NCBI RefSeq assembly: GCF_003992005.1
Contig: NZ_RQVL01000021.1
Coordinates: forward strand, 1 to 39,173
DNA from: Veillonella sp. VA139
Lineage (GTDB): Bacteria; Bacillota; Negativicutes; Veillonellales; Veillonellaceae
Length of the DNA: 39,173 bases
Direction: 5' to 3'
The notes beneath the pieces are model-generated. The model was not told where the DNA came from. It did not search any database and saw only the letters and a program-made list of their open reading frames with translations. A program made the position numbers and the translations under genes. Below, one piece after another: positions 1-8,332 of the stretch. How positions within the stretch are numbered: the stretch's first letter is position 1; every line of letters starts with the position of its first letter.

Positions 1-83
1 GCTCACTTACTTTCATCCATTTAATTGCTTAGAGCATTTATTTCTTAAAGAGTTTACACAAAATTCTTGACAGTACCGTAGCC

Positions 84-113
84 TTGTAATACACCTATAA
101 ACCGTGCTATAAT
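84..113 (+). promoter_or_regulatory. Promoter for type I antitoxin RNA (TA-1)
   Basis: A -35-like TTGTAA (84-89) and a perfect -10 TATAAT (108-113) are separated by 18 bp. Transcription would begin near 120, just before the AAGAAGAGCC element that begins the antitoxin RNA at all three loci in this window. Confidence 0.65.
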
Positions 114-119
114 TGATGT

Positions 120-231
120 AACATAAGAAGAGCCACCAACGTGTGAAGGCGTTAGGCTCATCTCAAAAACATTCAAAACGAAATTTGCCTAACGTGGTAA
201 GGTGTTCTAGACCTTATTCGTTAGGCTTTTT
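120..231 (+). ncRNA. Type I antitoxin RNA (TA-1)
   Basis: A short untranslated RNA of about 110 nt is predicted. It has a 5' hairpin (130-159, GAGCC pairing with GGCTC and AACG with CGTT) and a 3' terminator hairpin (GCCTAACG 187-194 with CGTTAGGC 219-226) followed by five T. It converges on a small peptide gene whose stop codon is 7 bp past the terminator. The peptide mRNA leader carries a related hairpin-forming element, so the two RNAs are partly complementary at their 5' ends and share the terminator region. This is the arrangement of the par (Fst/RNA I-RNA II) locus of pAD1. The antitoxin role is inferred from that arrangement; two further copies occur near 36947 and 37534. Confidence 0.65.
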
Positions 232-237
232 CATTGA

Positions 238-315
238 CTATTTCAATACGTCAATAATTTGAATTGCTAAGCTAGTAAGCGCAATGATTAAAGAAATCTT
301 TTCGTACTTAGTCAT
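238..315 (-). CDS. Small hydrophobic type I toxin-like peptide (25 aa), TA-1
   Basis: A 25-residue peptide starts MTKYEKISLII and ends IIDVLK. It has a charged N-terminus, one hydrophobic segment (about residues 8-23) and a terminal Lys. A very strong ribosome-binding site (GGGAGGAGGTGG, 321-332) sits at good spacing, which for so short an ORF argues for real translation. The sequence style (M-T-x-Y-E-x-x-S-L) resembles the Firmicutes 'putative holin-like toxin' (Hol_Tox) peptides of type I TA modules, which insert in the membrane and depolarise cells when overproduced. The mRNA runs toward the convergent antitoxin RNA, so regulation is probably by RNA-RNA pairing. A second peptide with the same layout but different sequence lies at 37065-37142. 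Family assignment is by pattern only. Confidence 0.7.
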   Translation of the reverse strand: MTKYEKISLIIALTSLAIQIIDVLK

Positions 316-383
316 AGCAACCACCTCCTCCCATAATAGGAAGAGATGAGCCCAACTCACGTTGGTGACACTTCTGTATTTTT

Positions 384-412
384 ATTGTATCACAGTTCGT
401 GTATATCAATAA
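384..412 (-). promoter_or_regulatory. Possible toxin mRNA promoter (TA-1)
   Basis: On the minus strand TACAAT (384-389) follows a weak TTATTG (407-412) with a 17-bp spacer. The transcript would begin with an AGAAG...AACGTG...GGGCTCATCTC leader like that of the opposing antitoxin RNA. The same TACAAT stands at the equivalent place in TA-2 (37203-37208). Confidence 0.4.
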
Positions 413-443
413 ACCATTTTTGAAAGTAATTCACAAATCTTCA

Positions 444-660
444 CCAGAGGAACGCAGTCACGCGTAGTAGCCTTGTGGCGGTCCTTTACTATCTAAATAC
501 GCAAACATAAGAAGAGCACGGTATGTCCCCGAAGAAACATTATGAAATACCGTTTCTGAGGGGATATACCGTGCTCTTCCCTTTACCCTATTCAGTTAAG
601 ACCCGCCACAGGCTACATAACATTACAAGTGACGACCTACATAGCGTTACAAGTGACGAC
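444..660. repeat. Nested-hairpin repeat element, copy A
   Basis: A family of about 190-bp elements with a conserved frame: a 5' arm GAGGAACGC..GTAGTAGCCTTGTGGCG, a long inner hairpin, and a 3' arm CGCCACAGGCTACATAACATTACAAGTGACGA that pairs with the 5' arm. In copy A the inner stem is GAAGAGCACGGTAT with ATACCGTGCTCTTC (about 510-580), capped by AGAAAC/GTTTCT. The last part of the 3' arm is duplicated (a second and partial third ACAAGTGACGAC by 660). It lies 20 bp past the yhaN stop, so it may also act as a transcription terminator. Eight more full or partial copies occur in this window. Confidence 0.75.
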
Positions 661-679
661 CCATAGTCCGCATAGCCTC

Positions 680-3550
680 TCAAGTAACATCACGACTGAG
701 GTCGTAACGATGCACCCCATCCCCTGCCAATTGGCTCGTCGTCTCATGGCAAGTAAACAGGAACACTTGTATACGTTCACTTAACTGTTCTATGACCTGC
801 AATGTCAGTTTTTGCCGTTCTAGGTCAAAGCGTACCAATACATCATCCAACAGTAACGGCATGGATTCTATTTTTTCAGCGAAGGACTCTGCTAGGCTTA
901 GTCGCAATGCCAAGTACACTTGATCCCCCAAGCCACTGCTCCATTTTCCTAGGGGAATCTCTCGACCCGTCGTGTCTTTCACGTAGGCCCCCTTATGTGT
1001 GTCGTCCATATGCAATGTATAGATGCCACCCGTCATGGCTTTCACATACTCAGACGCCCTCGCCAACATCGCCGGTTGCCGATCTGTTTCGTATTCTTGT
1101 TGTGCCAGTTCCATACCCTGATCGATAAACACATAGGTCATCCACTCTTCCAAGGCCTCTCTGATCTCCGCTTCTAATTGTTCTTTTTTCAACAATGCTT
1201 CGGACACTGCATGGGATGTGCTCAAGTGGCGCATAGATTCCTGCAAGGTCCCCCGCTCTTCATACAATGCCTGCAAGGATGATTCAATATTCGCCAATTC
1301 CGTTTCACTACGGGAGTACTCCAATTCCCATTTGCCTTTATCATTGCCTTGCAAACGGCGGTACCACACATCTCTATGAAACTCTTTCGGCGCCAATAAT
1401 TCCAGTTGTCGTTGGCTTTGGCGATAAATCGTCTCCCATTGCTTATGCTGATCTTGTTGCAACAAGCGCTGACGATATTCTGTGGCACTCTTCATGCCAC
1501 CTTTTTGAATCAACTCTTTTTGCGCCAAGAATAATTCTTTTTCTTTCTTGCTCCATGTAGCATATTCTTCACGATAGTTTTTGCGTTGGCTTTCCTTTTG
1601 CTCCCACCGCACACGATTTTGCTTGTGCAATTGTAGCTGATTATACACTACCCGCAACTCCACGATGGATGGCACTGTGTGTATCTGCAAAGAAGCCCAC
1701 AAGTTTCGGCACCGATTCATGATGGCTTCTAATTGTTCATGATGCAACCGCACTTGCTTTTGGTATCCTTCAAATTCGCGCAATCGTTCATGGTAGGCTT
1801 GATATTCTTCCTTCATGCCGTAGAATGCATCGTCTCGATTCGTCTGTTTGGCCGCCTTTGGCAACCACGCTTCCCACAAGTCCATGGCCTCAGTGCCTGC
1901 CGCTTCCAAGGTTTTACCTTCCGCCACCCACTGCGCTTTCATTACTTCGTAGGCTTTGAAATGGCTCACATCATCTCCGTATCCTTTGATTTGTTCCGCC
2001 ACTGCTTGTATCTCTGAAAGTAAACTTTCATAGTCAGATTCTGTGGTAGGCATAGAGCGACCTGCCTTCGTTTCTAATGCAGACATATCCTTAGGCGCCG
2101 TAGCCACCACCTGCGCAGTCCCGTTACTCCTACGTTTCCCTTGATACACTAGGCCTGCACCTAGCAACAAAGCGAGCATGCCACCGATAGCCTGTATACC
2201 GATTCCTTCTGCATAGGTCATATGCCACGCTAACAAAGCCACGCCTAGAACACCCACTATAGTCGCACCTACATAATAGGACTGTCCCGATGTCACCGTT
2301 ACTACAGGATCTGTAGGTTCTTGTGCTACGTAGGCCTCTTTCAATGCTGTTAAATTCCTATGCTTAGTTTCTAAAGCTGTTACCGTTTCCGTCACCTCAC
2401 GAGCTCGATCATCTTGTGGGAAGGGCTCTCGTCGTTGCCACGCCTCATAGGCCTCACGAGCACTGCGCAACTGGCTCGCCACATGCTCCCCATCGTACCA
2501 ATTCACATCACTGGGGAAGTCCTCCACATCGCGCCAATACACATGAGATTTCCGAATGAATGCTAGCTGAGCTTTCACTTTTTCTAAGTACAAATCCCCT
2601 TCACGACATTCTTTTTCCAATTGGGTCCATTTCGATACTTCTTGGTACAAACTTTCAATCTCTTGTTCATACATACCCAGTCTATCTTCTGGATCGAAAT
2701 TATCTGGTACCAAGCCCTCTTCCTTGCCACGCCACACGCGCATATATTCCTGGCAACGGCGGATTTCTTCATCTAATTCTAAAAAGGCCTCTCGCTCCAA
2801 GGACTCTTCCACGTGGAATTGGAGCATTTTCTGCTTCGCTTCTTCTCCCCGTTTATACGTATCCCACGCACGAAGAACTTTCTCTACATCTTGCAAATAT
2901 TCCTTCCGCTCTTGCCGTTGTTCTTGCAAGGTAGCTTCTTTCTTTTCTAGCTCTTCCAACGAAGCTTGCCAAGTATAGTACTCTTTTTCTCCTTGTTGTA
3001 ACTTCCGGATATCTCGTTCCACCTCTTGCAATCGGTCCAATAAAGTATTGATGGTCCGCTTTCCCGTAGGCGATGCCACTAGTAATTGGCTAGCTAATTC
3101 GTCCACGTCTTTCACGAGAGTCCCCAAGGATTCCCCACCTTCGGCACCAAAGAACCGTGTACGCACGTCCACCTCTTGGATAATGTCCACCCCTTGTAGG
3201 TCATCCAAGGTAATGGCAAAAATGCGGTCATAGGTCTTTTTGTCTAGTCCTTGCCACCACAATTCCGCAGGCTCCACCGTATACCGCTGTCCACCCACTT
3301 CGTAAAAATCTAAAATTTTTCCCTTACGACCAATGTGGTATATTTTGCCTTCTCGTTCCACTACAATATGACCCTCTACAGGCTCTTCTTTCCGTTTCGT
3401 CCCCAACAAAATACCACGAAAGGCTTGGAGCAGTGTTGTTTTTCCACTTCCATTCGGCCCGTACAGCACATGTAGTCCCCGTTCATGAGGCTGAAAGGTC
3501 CACTGTTCATAGGGGCCATAGTATTCTATATATATTTCTTTAATCTTCAT
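680..3550 (-). CDS. yhaN: YhaN-like SMC/SbcC-type AAA ATPase
   Basis: An ATPase of about 956 residues, close to the roughly 960 of Bacillus YhaN, the SbcC-like partner of YhaO in DNA processing or repair. Visible are Walker A GPNGSGKT (residues 31-38), long Glu/Lys/Gln-rich coiled coils on both sides of a central pair of hydrophobic segments (roughly residues 425-475, a YhaN trait not found in SbcC), a late WSSGLGDQ signature and a Walker B LLLDD near residue 903, then FTCH. The first in-frame ATG is at 3598, but I prefer ATG 3550 (MKIKEIYIEYYG): an AGGGGA ribosome-binding site lies 7 bp before it and the family motif starts there. ATG 3556 is also possible. It overlaps the upstream yhaO stop by 11 bp, indicating translational coupling. 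It probably anchors at the membrane and acts with YhaO as an ATP-driven nuclease complex. Confidence 0.85.
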   Translation of the reverse strand: MKIKEIYIEYYGPYEQWTFQPHERGLHVLYGPNGSGKTTLLQAFRGILLGTKRKEEPVEGHIVVEREGKIYHIGRKGKILDFYEVGGQRYTVEPAELWWQGLDKKTYDRIFAITLDDLQGVDIIQEVDVRTRFFGAEGGESLGTLVKDVDELASQLLVASPTGKRTINTLLDRLQEVERDIRKLQQGEKEYYTWQASLEELEKKEATLQEQRQERKEYLQDVEKVLRAWDTYKRGEEAKQKMLQFHVEESLEREAFLELDEEIRRCQEYMRVWRGKEEGLVPDNFDPEDRLGMYEQEIESLYQEVSKWTQLEKECREGDLYLEKVKAQLAFIRKSHVYWRDVEDFPSDVNWYDGEHVASQLRSAREAYEAWQRREPFPQDDRAREVTETVTALETKHRNLTALKEAYVAQEPTDPVVTVTSGQSYYVGATIVGVLGVALLAWHMTYAEGIGIQAIGGMLALLLGAGLVYQGKRRSNGTAQVVATAPKDMSALETKAGRSMPTTESDYESLLSEIQAVAEQIKGYGDDVSHFKAYEVMKAQWVAEGKTLEAAGTEAMDLWEAWLPKAAKQTNRDDAFYGMKEEYQAYHERLREFEGYQKQVRLHHEQLEAIMNRCRNLWASLQIHTVPSIVELRVVYNQLQLHKQNRVRWEQKESQRKNYREEYATWSKKEKELFLAQKELIQKGGMKSATEYRQRLLQQDQHKQWETIYRQSQRQLELLAPKEFHRDVWYRRLQGNDKGKWELEYSRSETELANIESSLQALYEERGTLQESMRHLSTSHAVSEALLKKEQLEAEIREALEEWMTYVFIDQGMELAQQEYETDRQPAMLARASEYVKAMTGGIYTLHMDDTHKGAYVKDTTGREIPLGKWSSGLGDQVYLALRLSLAESFAEKIESMPLLLDDVLVRFDLERQKLTLQVIEQLSERIQVFLFTCHETTSQLAGDGVHRYDLSRDVT

Positions 3551-4784
3551 ACTCATTCCCCTGTAATAAACGGATGCCTTCCCGTCGCGCCTTTTCATAG
3601 GCAGACTGTACCATGTCGTCTGTCACTAGCTGGCTATACATACCCAAGCGTTTCCACTCTGGTCGTTCTTTCACAATGTTCAGTAATGAATCCCCGCCAG
3701 TATCCATGCCATCCAAGGCTTTCACATAATCGCTGACCATACCCGGCGCAGCGCCTTTTGTACCACTACTGAAAGTATCGCATTCAATGCCGATGATATA
3801 CACGCCGTGCTTGCCACTTTCCTCGGCTTGTGCTTCCTCCATCCAAGACGCACGCACTGCACTGTCATTGGCTACTTCTGATAAAGCTCCTTCGCCTTTC
3901 AGTCTAAGTGTCAATAGGATGGACATGCCCGGCTTACGGAGCATTTCTTTTTTGTGTCGCAACATTTCTAGCATTTCTACTACGGATTGTACTTGCCCCA
4001 AGTCGATCGTGTCTTCTGCAAATCGGATGGCATTGGTTTCGTGAAAGTGTACCTCTACCGTGCCACGACTAGATACATCCACCACATAGCACCCTTTCGG
4101 GCCACTTTCACCACGCTGCAACCCTTGGGTATTGCCCGCATAGACGATGTGAGGCTGTTCGCTCAAAATCTGGCGCTTGTGAATATGACCGAATGCCCAA
4201 TATTGAATAGGAATACGCCGTAACGCATCCATAGAGCAAGGCCCCGTCTTGTCATGTCCCTCATGACTGCCTACCGTTCCATGCACAAGGGCGATAGAAA
4301 ACGGATCACTGCGCAATGGATGGATGTCCGATGCGAGGTCCTCATACTGGGTATCACTGGAGATACTGCGACCGTAAATACCTGCCACCTCTTGGTCTCG
4401 CACCAGGAGAGAAAACCGATCCACCCGGTCTGCTGCACAGATATGGACATTGTCTGGCAATGGCATATGTCGTTTCCAACTTTCCGCAGGATCGTGGTTA
4501 CCTTGTACCACGTAAACAGGAATGTGTTCTTTGGCGAGACTTTCACAGGCCCGCACAAAGTGCATCTCCGCCTCAAGAGGATGATCCGCCCCATCATAGA
4601 CGTCCCCCGTGATGAGCACCGCAGCCACACGCTGACGGATGGCCAAGTTCACGATATTCTGAAAAGACCCATAGGTGGCGCGCATCATAGCCTCGTCTAA
4701 GGATCTGCCAAAAGATTTTAAATAGCGAAAGGGCGCCCCTAAATGGAGATCCCCACATTGTATAAATCGAAATGGTATGCCCAT
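3540..4784 (-). CDS. yhaO: YhaO-like SbcD-type metallophosphoesterase
   Basis: A 414-residue calcineurin-like phosphoesterase, the usual YhaO length. Metal-binding motifs appear in order: GDLHLG (11-16, Asp12 and His14), GDVYDG (60-65), GNHD (95-98), a histidine block VHGTVGSHEGHD near 185-200, and GHIH near 215. These are the Mre11/SbcD nuclease motifs. The C-terminal half would be the capping and ATPase-contact region. The start at 4784 has AAAGGG upstream and lies one base after the mocR stop; its own end overlaps yhaN. The three genes thus form one transcription unit. The predicted role is the nuclease subunit acting with YhaN on DNA ends or hairpins, which is notable in a genome carrying many long hairpin repeats. 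That last link is speculation. Confidence 0.87.
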   Translation of the reverse strand: MGIPFRFIQCGDLHLGAPFRYLKSFGRSLDEAMMRATYGSFQNIVNLAIRQRVAAVLITGDVYDGADHPLEAEMHFVRACESLAKEHIPVYVVQGNHDPAESWKRHMPLPDNVHICAADRVDRFSLLVRDQEVAGIYGRSISSDTQYEDLASDIHPLRSDPFSIALVHGTVGSHEGHDKTGPCSMDALRRIPIQYWAFGHIHKRQILSEQPHIVYAGNTQGLQRGESGPKGCYVVDVSSRGTVEVHFHETNAIRFAEDTIDLGQVQSVVEMLEMLRHKKEMLRKPGMSILLTLRLKGEGALSEVANDSAVRASWMEEAQAEESGKHGVYIIGIECDTFSSGTKGAAPGMVSDYVKALDGMDTGGDSLLNIVKERPEWKRLGMYSQLVTDDMVQSAYEKARREGIRLLQGNEYED

Positions 4785-4785
4785 A

Positions 4786-6345
4786 TTATAACCCTTTCCA
4801 AGCCTCAGCCAATACCTGTACCGCCCGTTCTAAGTCACGGGTCGGTATACCGCTAAACGATAATAACACCTCTACAACACCGGTCTCATCTCTATCTATG
4901 ACCTTGATATCGCAACCCACCTCTAAGGCTCGTGTACGAAACACGTCCTTCTGACTGCAAGCCTTGCGAATCCCCGCATAGACACCGCCCTCTGGAGCAA
5001 TGACCTCATAGGTATCATCCAAATAGTGGCGCAATACACTCGTAAAATACTTACTTTTTTCTAAATAATGTTTGCGGAGACGGCGAATTTGCTTATGCCA
5101 CTCCCCTTCGTCCATGTACATGGCCCATGCCAACTGCTCTAACACCCCGGCACTTTGCCCATAGGCCTTGCGATGCTTGTTAAAGTCATCATAGAGAACT
5201 ACGGGCAACACTAAATAACTCAACCGAATCGACGGTGGCAATACCTTCGATGGCGTACCCATGTAGATAACACAATCTTGACGGTCCATGCCTTGCAAGG
5301 AGAGAACTGGCTTTCCATAATAGCGAAGTTCACTGTCATAATCGTCTTCTATAATGAAAGCCCTTTGACTCTGCGCCCATCGCAATAACTCTGTCCGCTC
5401 TTGGATGGTCATAATACGACCCATACTATCGCCGTGAGACGGCATACAGTATAGGACTTCCACATTAGCGGCTTGCAATGTGGCAATCAATTGTGGTCCT
5501 CCTGTATCAACCTCTAATACAAAAAATCCGTAGTCTTTCCATAAAGCCTTAGCAAAACTGGGGCTTTGACGGTCTATAGCTACTTTTGATTTACCTTGAC
5601 ATTGTAACAGGGACGCAATCATATGCAATGAATTGAGAGTACCACTAGTCACCAGGATCCGCTCCGCTGTAGCTCGAACACCTCGCGCCTGTTGTAAGTA
5701 TTGATTCAACGCTGATCGCAGTTCTGGTTCTCCCTCTAGCTGACCATAGGTCATGAGCCTCTTTGTATCTCGTAAGGCATAGCCAATAAAGCGTTTCCAC
5801 CGTTTGAAGTCAAATCCCTCCGGATCCATCGCACCAGTAGCGAAATTGTAGAGGATAGGATGAGGCGGTCTGTTCGTCCCCTTAGGTAAGGCATTATTCA
5901 ACGTAGATGTAATGCATCCATCACAATACGATATTAGTTTTTCTACCTTCTGTTCCCCAGTATCTATTAGACTTTGACGTACACCCTTAGGCTTCACCGA
6001 TAAAAGAAAATCTTCCTTAGACTCTCCTAGATTACCCACGTTTCCATATGTTCGATCAGACGTACTACCAATATAAGTCATGCCGTCATAATATCCAACT
6101 AAAGGTTGAGGAATCTCTAGCACCTCATAAGGCGCCCTATTATGGGCTTGAATATATCCTTCCGTAGCCAACTGCAAATAGGCTTGCTCCACCGTAATCT
6201 TGCTCACACCTAACTGCGCCGCCATAGCACGTATAGAAGGAAGTCGCTGCCCTGGACGGAACGAACCCTGTTCAATATGCACTTTTACAGCCTCATATAC
6301 CTGCTCGTACATGGGAACCCCTGCATTCGCATCTAGGACAATCAT
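4786..6345 (-). CDS. MocR-family GntR/aminotransferase transcriptional regulator
   Basis: A 519-residue fusion of an N-terminal GntR winged helix (about residues 10-75; LPSIRAMAAQLGVSKITVEQAY) and a fold-type I aminotransferase-like domain (about 165-519). The PLP-binding lysine is in GTPSKVLPPSIRLSY (Lys367), with EDDYDSELRY upstream as in other MocR/PdxR proteins. A linker of roughly 90 residues between the domains is longer than usual. Such regulators use PLP or PLP-amino acid adducts as effector; PdxR controls pdxST, but no pyridoxal genes are in this window, so the specific target is unknown. It is the first gene of an operon with yhaO and yhaN, an unusual partner set. The start codon is preceded four bases upstream by a run of eight G. 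Confidence 0.88.
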   Translation of the reverse strand: MIVLDANAGVPMYEQVYEAVKVHIEQGSFRPGQRLPSIRAMAAQLGVSKITVEQAYLQLATEGYIQAHNRAPYEVLEIPQPLVGYYDGMTYIGSTSDRTYGNVGNLGESKEDFLLSVKPKGVRQSLIDTGEQKVEKLISYCDGCITSTLNNALPKGTNRPPHPILYNFATGAMDPEGFDFKRWKRFIGYALRDTKRLMTYGQLEGEPELRSALNQYLQQARGVRATAERILVTSGTLNSLHMIASLLQCQGKSKVAIDRQSPSFAKALWKDYGFFVLEVDTGGPQLIATLQAANVEVLYCMPSHGDSMGRIMTIQERTELLRWAQSQRAFIIEDDYDSELRYYGKPVLSLQGMDRQDCVIYMGTPSKVLPPSIRLSYLVLPVVLYDDFNKHRKAYGQSAGVLEQLAWAMYMDEGEWHKQIRRLRKHYLEKSKYFTSVLRHYLDDTYEVIAPEGGVYAGIRKACSQKDVFRTRALEVGCDIKVIDRDETGVVEVLLSFSGIPTRDLERAVQVLAEAWKGL

Positions 6346-6535
6346 CTAGCCCCCCCCAAAACAACAAGTCTTACTCCCTTACATGTATATATCTATCTTT
6401 AACTCTCGATTCTTGGTTAGATTTTTTCATCACGCCATGATTCCAACAACTTGAACCATTGTTTCTAAAAATAGACTCTTACTATATATTATAAAAGTAA
6501 ACACGAAAAATGACTACACCAAAAGTATGAATTTC
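6346..6535 (-). promoter_or_regulatory. mocR leader with G8 tract at the ribosome-binding site
   Basis: On the minus strand a run of eight G (6350-6357) ends 4 bases before the mocR ATG and takes the place of a normal ribosome-binding site. A TATAAT (6488-6493) lies farther upstream, without a good -35 at 16-18 bp. A leader of about 135 nt would result. MocR regulators are often autoregulated, but no clear operator repeat was found. Confidence 0.45.
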
Positions 6536-6607
6536 TTTCGAGGGACATTTCGAGGGACATTTCGAGGGACATTTCGAGGGACATTTCGAGGGACACTTCG
6601 AGCGACA
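6536..6607 (-). pseudogene. 12-bp tandem array, remnant of an (NVPR)n linker
   Basis: TTTCGAGGGACA is repeated five times exactly (6536-6595) and once with changes (6596-6607). Read on the minus strand, one frame gives N-V-A-R-S-V-P-R then repeated N-V-P-R and soon a stop. Repeated NVPQ/NVPR linkers are typical of the AlbA_2/HATPase_c_4 family, and the intact neighbour at 6741-8156 has a single ESRNVPQ at the equivalent place. No start codon or conserved domain precedes the array, so it is most likely a decayed tail of a related gene. Confidence 0.5.
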
Positions 6608-6640
6608 TTGAGAGAGAGCCTCTATAAATAATACAAAGTA

Positions 6641-6674
6641 AAACTCCCTAGGTCGCACCCTAGGGAGTTTTTGT
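6641..6674. terminator. Bidirectional Rho-independent terminator
   Basis: AAACTCCCTAGGT pairs with ACCTAGGGAGTTT-type sequence across a short loop (about 6641-6670), followed by TTTTT on the plus strand and TTTT on the minus strand. It lies about 70 bp past the stop of the gene at 6741-8156 and should end that transcript. Confidence 0.75.
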
Positions 6675-6740
6675 GTGTTTGTTCATTAAATCTTTAGCTG
6701 CATTTATTGTATCACCTATCATTTATAATTACAATGGTAT

Positions 6741-8156
6741 CTACTCCTCAAGTTCCCAATGACCATTCTTACCCCTACCTATGTATTTCAAATTATCAAT
6801 TTCTTTCAATAATCTTTGTATCGTTTTTACACTTATACCAATATGTTCCGCAATAGCTTGTCTTGTGATTTTATTGTTTAATCTTACCTCAGCTTTTATA
6901 AATTCAATAATTTTCTCTTTAGCCTGAGTTGCATCTTGAGGTACATTTCGAGACTCATCATCTACACCCACCTTTTTCGTCGCTACCTTCTTCAAAGGAA
7001 CAATCGTCCTAAATATATCTCCTTCCTCAAACAGTGGATTCTGCCCTGAATACAGCTGTGTGTACTTGTATGTATTACGCATCCCTGATCCAAGTTCATC
7101 TGCAATACCTATTTCTCTAAATACTTTAGAGATAGCAGGATTTTTAGGGAACGGCTCAAACTTCTGTAAATCTAATGCTCCCATGCCATGAGCTAAGTTG
7201 CTATTTTCAACTGTAATTTTCTCATCATCAATAATCATCTTGGCAGGATACCCACTTGAATAGTCTCTATGAGCTAATGTATTAGACACTATCTCTCTTA
7301 GTATTCTATCCCTAGCATTAACATTAACTATACCGTCTAGAACAAATAAATCATTTAAGTGTTTTTGTCCAAATTTTATAAGCCGGTCATAACTATCGAT
7401 CAAATTTGTAATGACAACGTCTCTATCATCATATCTATCCTTATTTTCAACCCTAAATATAGCATCAGTTTTATGCTGTGGGAGCACGGACATAATAGAA
7501 TTATCTTTTCCAAATAGCAAAATAGCTGCTAATGTAATTCCCTCGCACTTGGTTTCTGGATCTGTCAAAATTAAATTTGCACTCCTAAGAATCTCCTCAT
7601 GGTCCATTTTTTCCCATACATGATTCTTATTTCTTGCTATAGCCATTTTCTTAGCTTTATCAATAATCGATGCATCAAGAAAATCTATATCGAGATTTGG
7701 GTATACCTTATTAACAAAATAACTTCCTTGTTTTCTTCCATACATCTTATATACAAGTTCAGCACGATCTGTAATATTTACATCTCCCTCATAGGATCTA
7801 TCCCAAATTCTCCCATTATGTCTACACACCTGATACCCTTCCGGCACCCTAATATAAATTACTATCTTTCCATCTATATCAAAAACTTCAGGTGTTAAAT
7901 AGAGTGGCGGATACATCTTTTGTGGATTATTAATAGATGTCGTAAAGTCTTTAATCACTTTATCAACCTTATTTTTAATAACACCGATAATCTCCCTTTG
8001 ATCATTAACACCTAATAAAATATGTCCACCGTTCCTATTATTAAAAGAACACACTGTATCAAAGACATCTTTTGTTAAAGCATGTTTAGATTCTTTAAAC
8101 TCCACATCTATCTTTTCTCCATTTTGAATTAACTCTTTTATCTCATCTATCATCAT
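6741..8156 (-). CDS. AlbA_2 (Schlafen-type) / HATPase_c_4 putative regulator
   Basis: A 471-residue protein with three parts. The N-terminal AlbA_2 domain (about 1-130) shows VEFKESKH (18-25) and GGHILLGVND (43-52). A middle-to-late divergent GHKL ATPase-like domain (about 280-385) shows REIVSNTLAHRDY and DELGSGMRN. A C-terminal winged helix (about 405-471) shows ITRQAIAEHIGISVKTIQRLL. A linker with ESRNVPQDATQ joins the last two. The family is usually annotated as 'ATP-binding protein' or transcriptional regulator; its biochemical role is not settled, and some members are accessory or defence-linked. Base use is clearly more AT-rich than its neighbours, suggesting transfer. It has an AAGGTGGTG ribosome-binding site and two possible adjacent ATG starts. 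It is flanked by hairpin elements on one side and the NVPR remnant on the other. Confidence 0.82.
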   Translation of the reverse strand: MMIDEIKELIQNGEKIDVEFKESKHALTKDVFDTVCSFNNRNGGHILLGVNDQREIIGVIKNKVDKVIKDFTTSINNPQKMYPPLYLTPEVFDIDGKIVIYIRVPEGYQVCRHNGRIWDRSYEGDVNITDRAELVYKMYGRKQGSYFVNKVYPNLDIDFLDASIIDKAKKMAIARNKNHVWEKMDHEEILRSANLILTDPETKCEGITLAAILLFGKDNSIMSVLPQHKTDAIFRVENKDRYDDRDVVITNLIDSYDRLIKFGQKHLNDLFVLDGIVNVNARDRILREIVSNTLAHRDYSSGYPAKMIIDDEKITVENSNLAHGMGALDLQKFEPFPKNPAISKVFREIGIADELGSGMRNTYKYTQLYSGQNPLFEEGDIFRTIVPLKKVATKKVGVDDESRNVPQDATQAKEKIIEFIKAEVRLNNKITRQAIAEHIGISVKTIQRLLKEIDNLKYIGRGKNGHWELEE

Positions 8157-8262
8157 TTTATTTCACCACCTTATATATTCTAACAATTTCCTTAATAAAA
8201 TTTCTTTTCTATACATTCGTATACTCTGCGTTTCTTATAAAAAGTTATATCATTTTTTATAG

Positions 8263-8287
8263 ATTTTTTCCACAAACATTTTACACT
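8263..8287 (-). other. 22-bp motif shared, inverted, with the window end
   Basis: On the minus strand AGTTAGTGTAAAATGTTTGTGG is found here and, on the plus strand, at 39098-39119. It could be a left-over terminal inverted repeat of an insertion sequence or a shared promoter element. It lies upstream of the gene at 6741-8156. Confidence 0.4.
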
Positions 8288-8309
8288 AACTTATACTAAT
8301 CCCTATAAT
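8281..8309 (+). promoter_or_regulatory. Possible promoter reading into hairpin copies B and C
   Basis: TTACAC (8281-8286) and TATAAT (8304-8309) are 17 bp apart on the plus strand. No protein gene follows before bioB, so a transcript would consist of the hairpin elements, unless it reads through to bioB. Confidence 0.4.
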
Positions 8310-8332
8310 AGCCTCAGTAACGATATCATCTC

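Noticed and set aside
3551-3598. Upstream start for the YhaN-like gene at 3598
   Set aside because: It would add 16 residues before the conserved MKIKEIYIEYYG start and overlap yhaO by 59 bp; ATG 3550 has a proper ribosome-binding site.
7599-7898. Plus-strand 99-codon frame
   Set aside because: Antisense to the AlbA_2/HATPase gene; AT-rich shadow without start signals.
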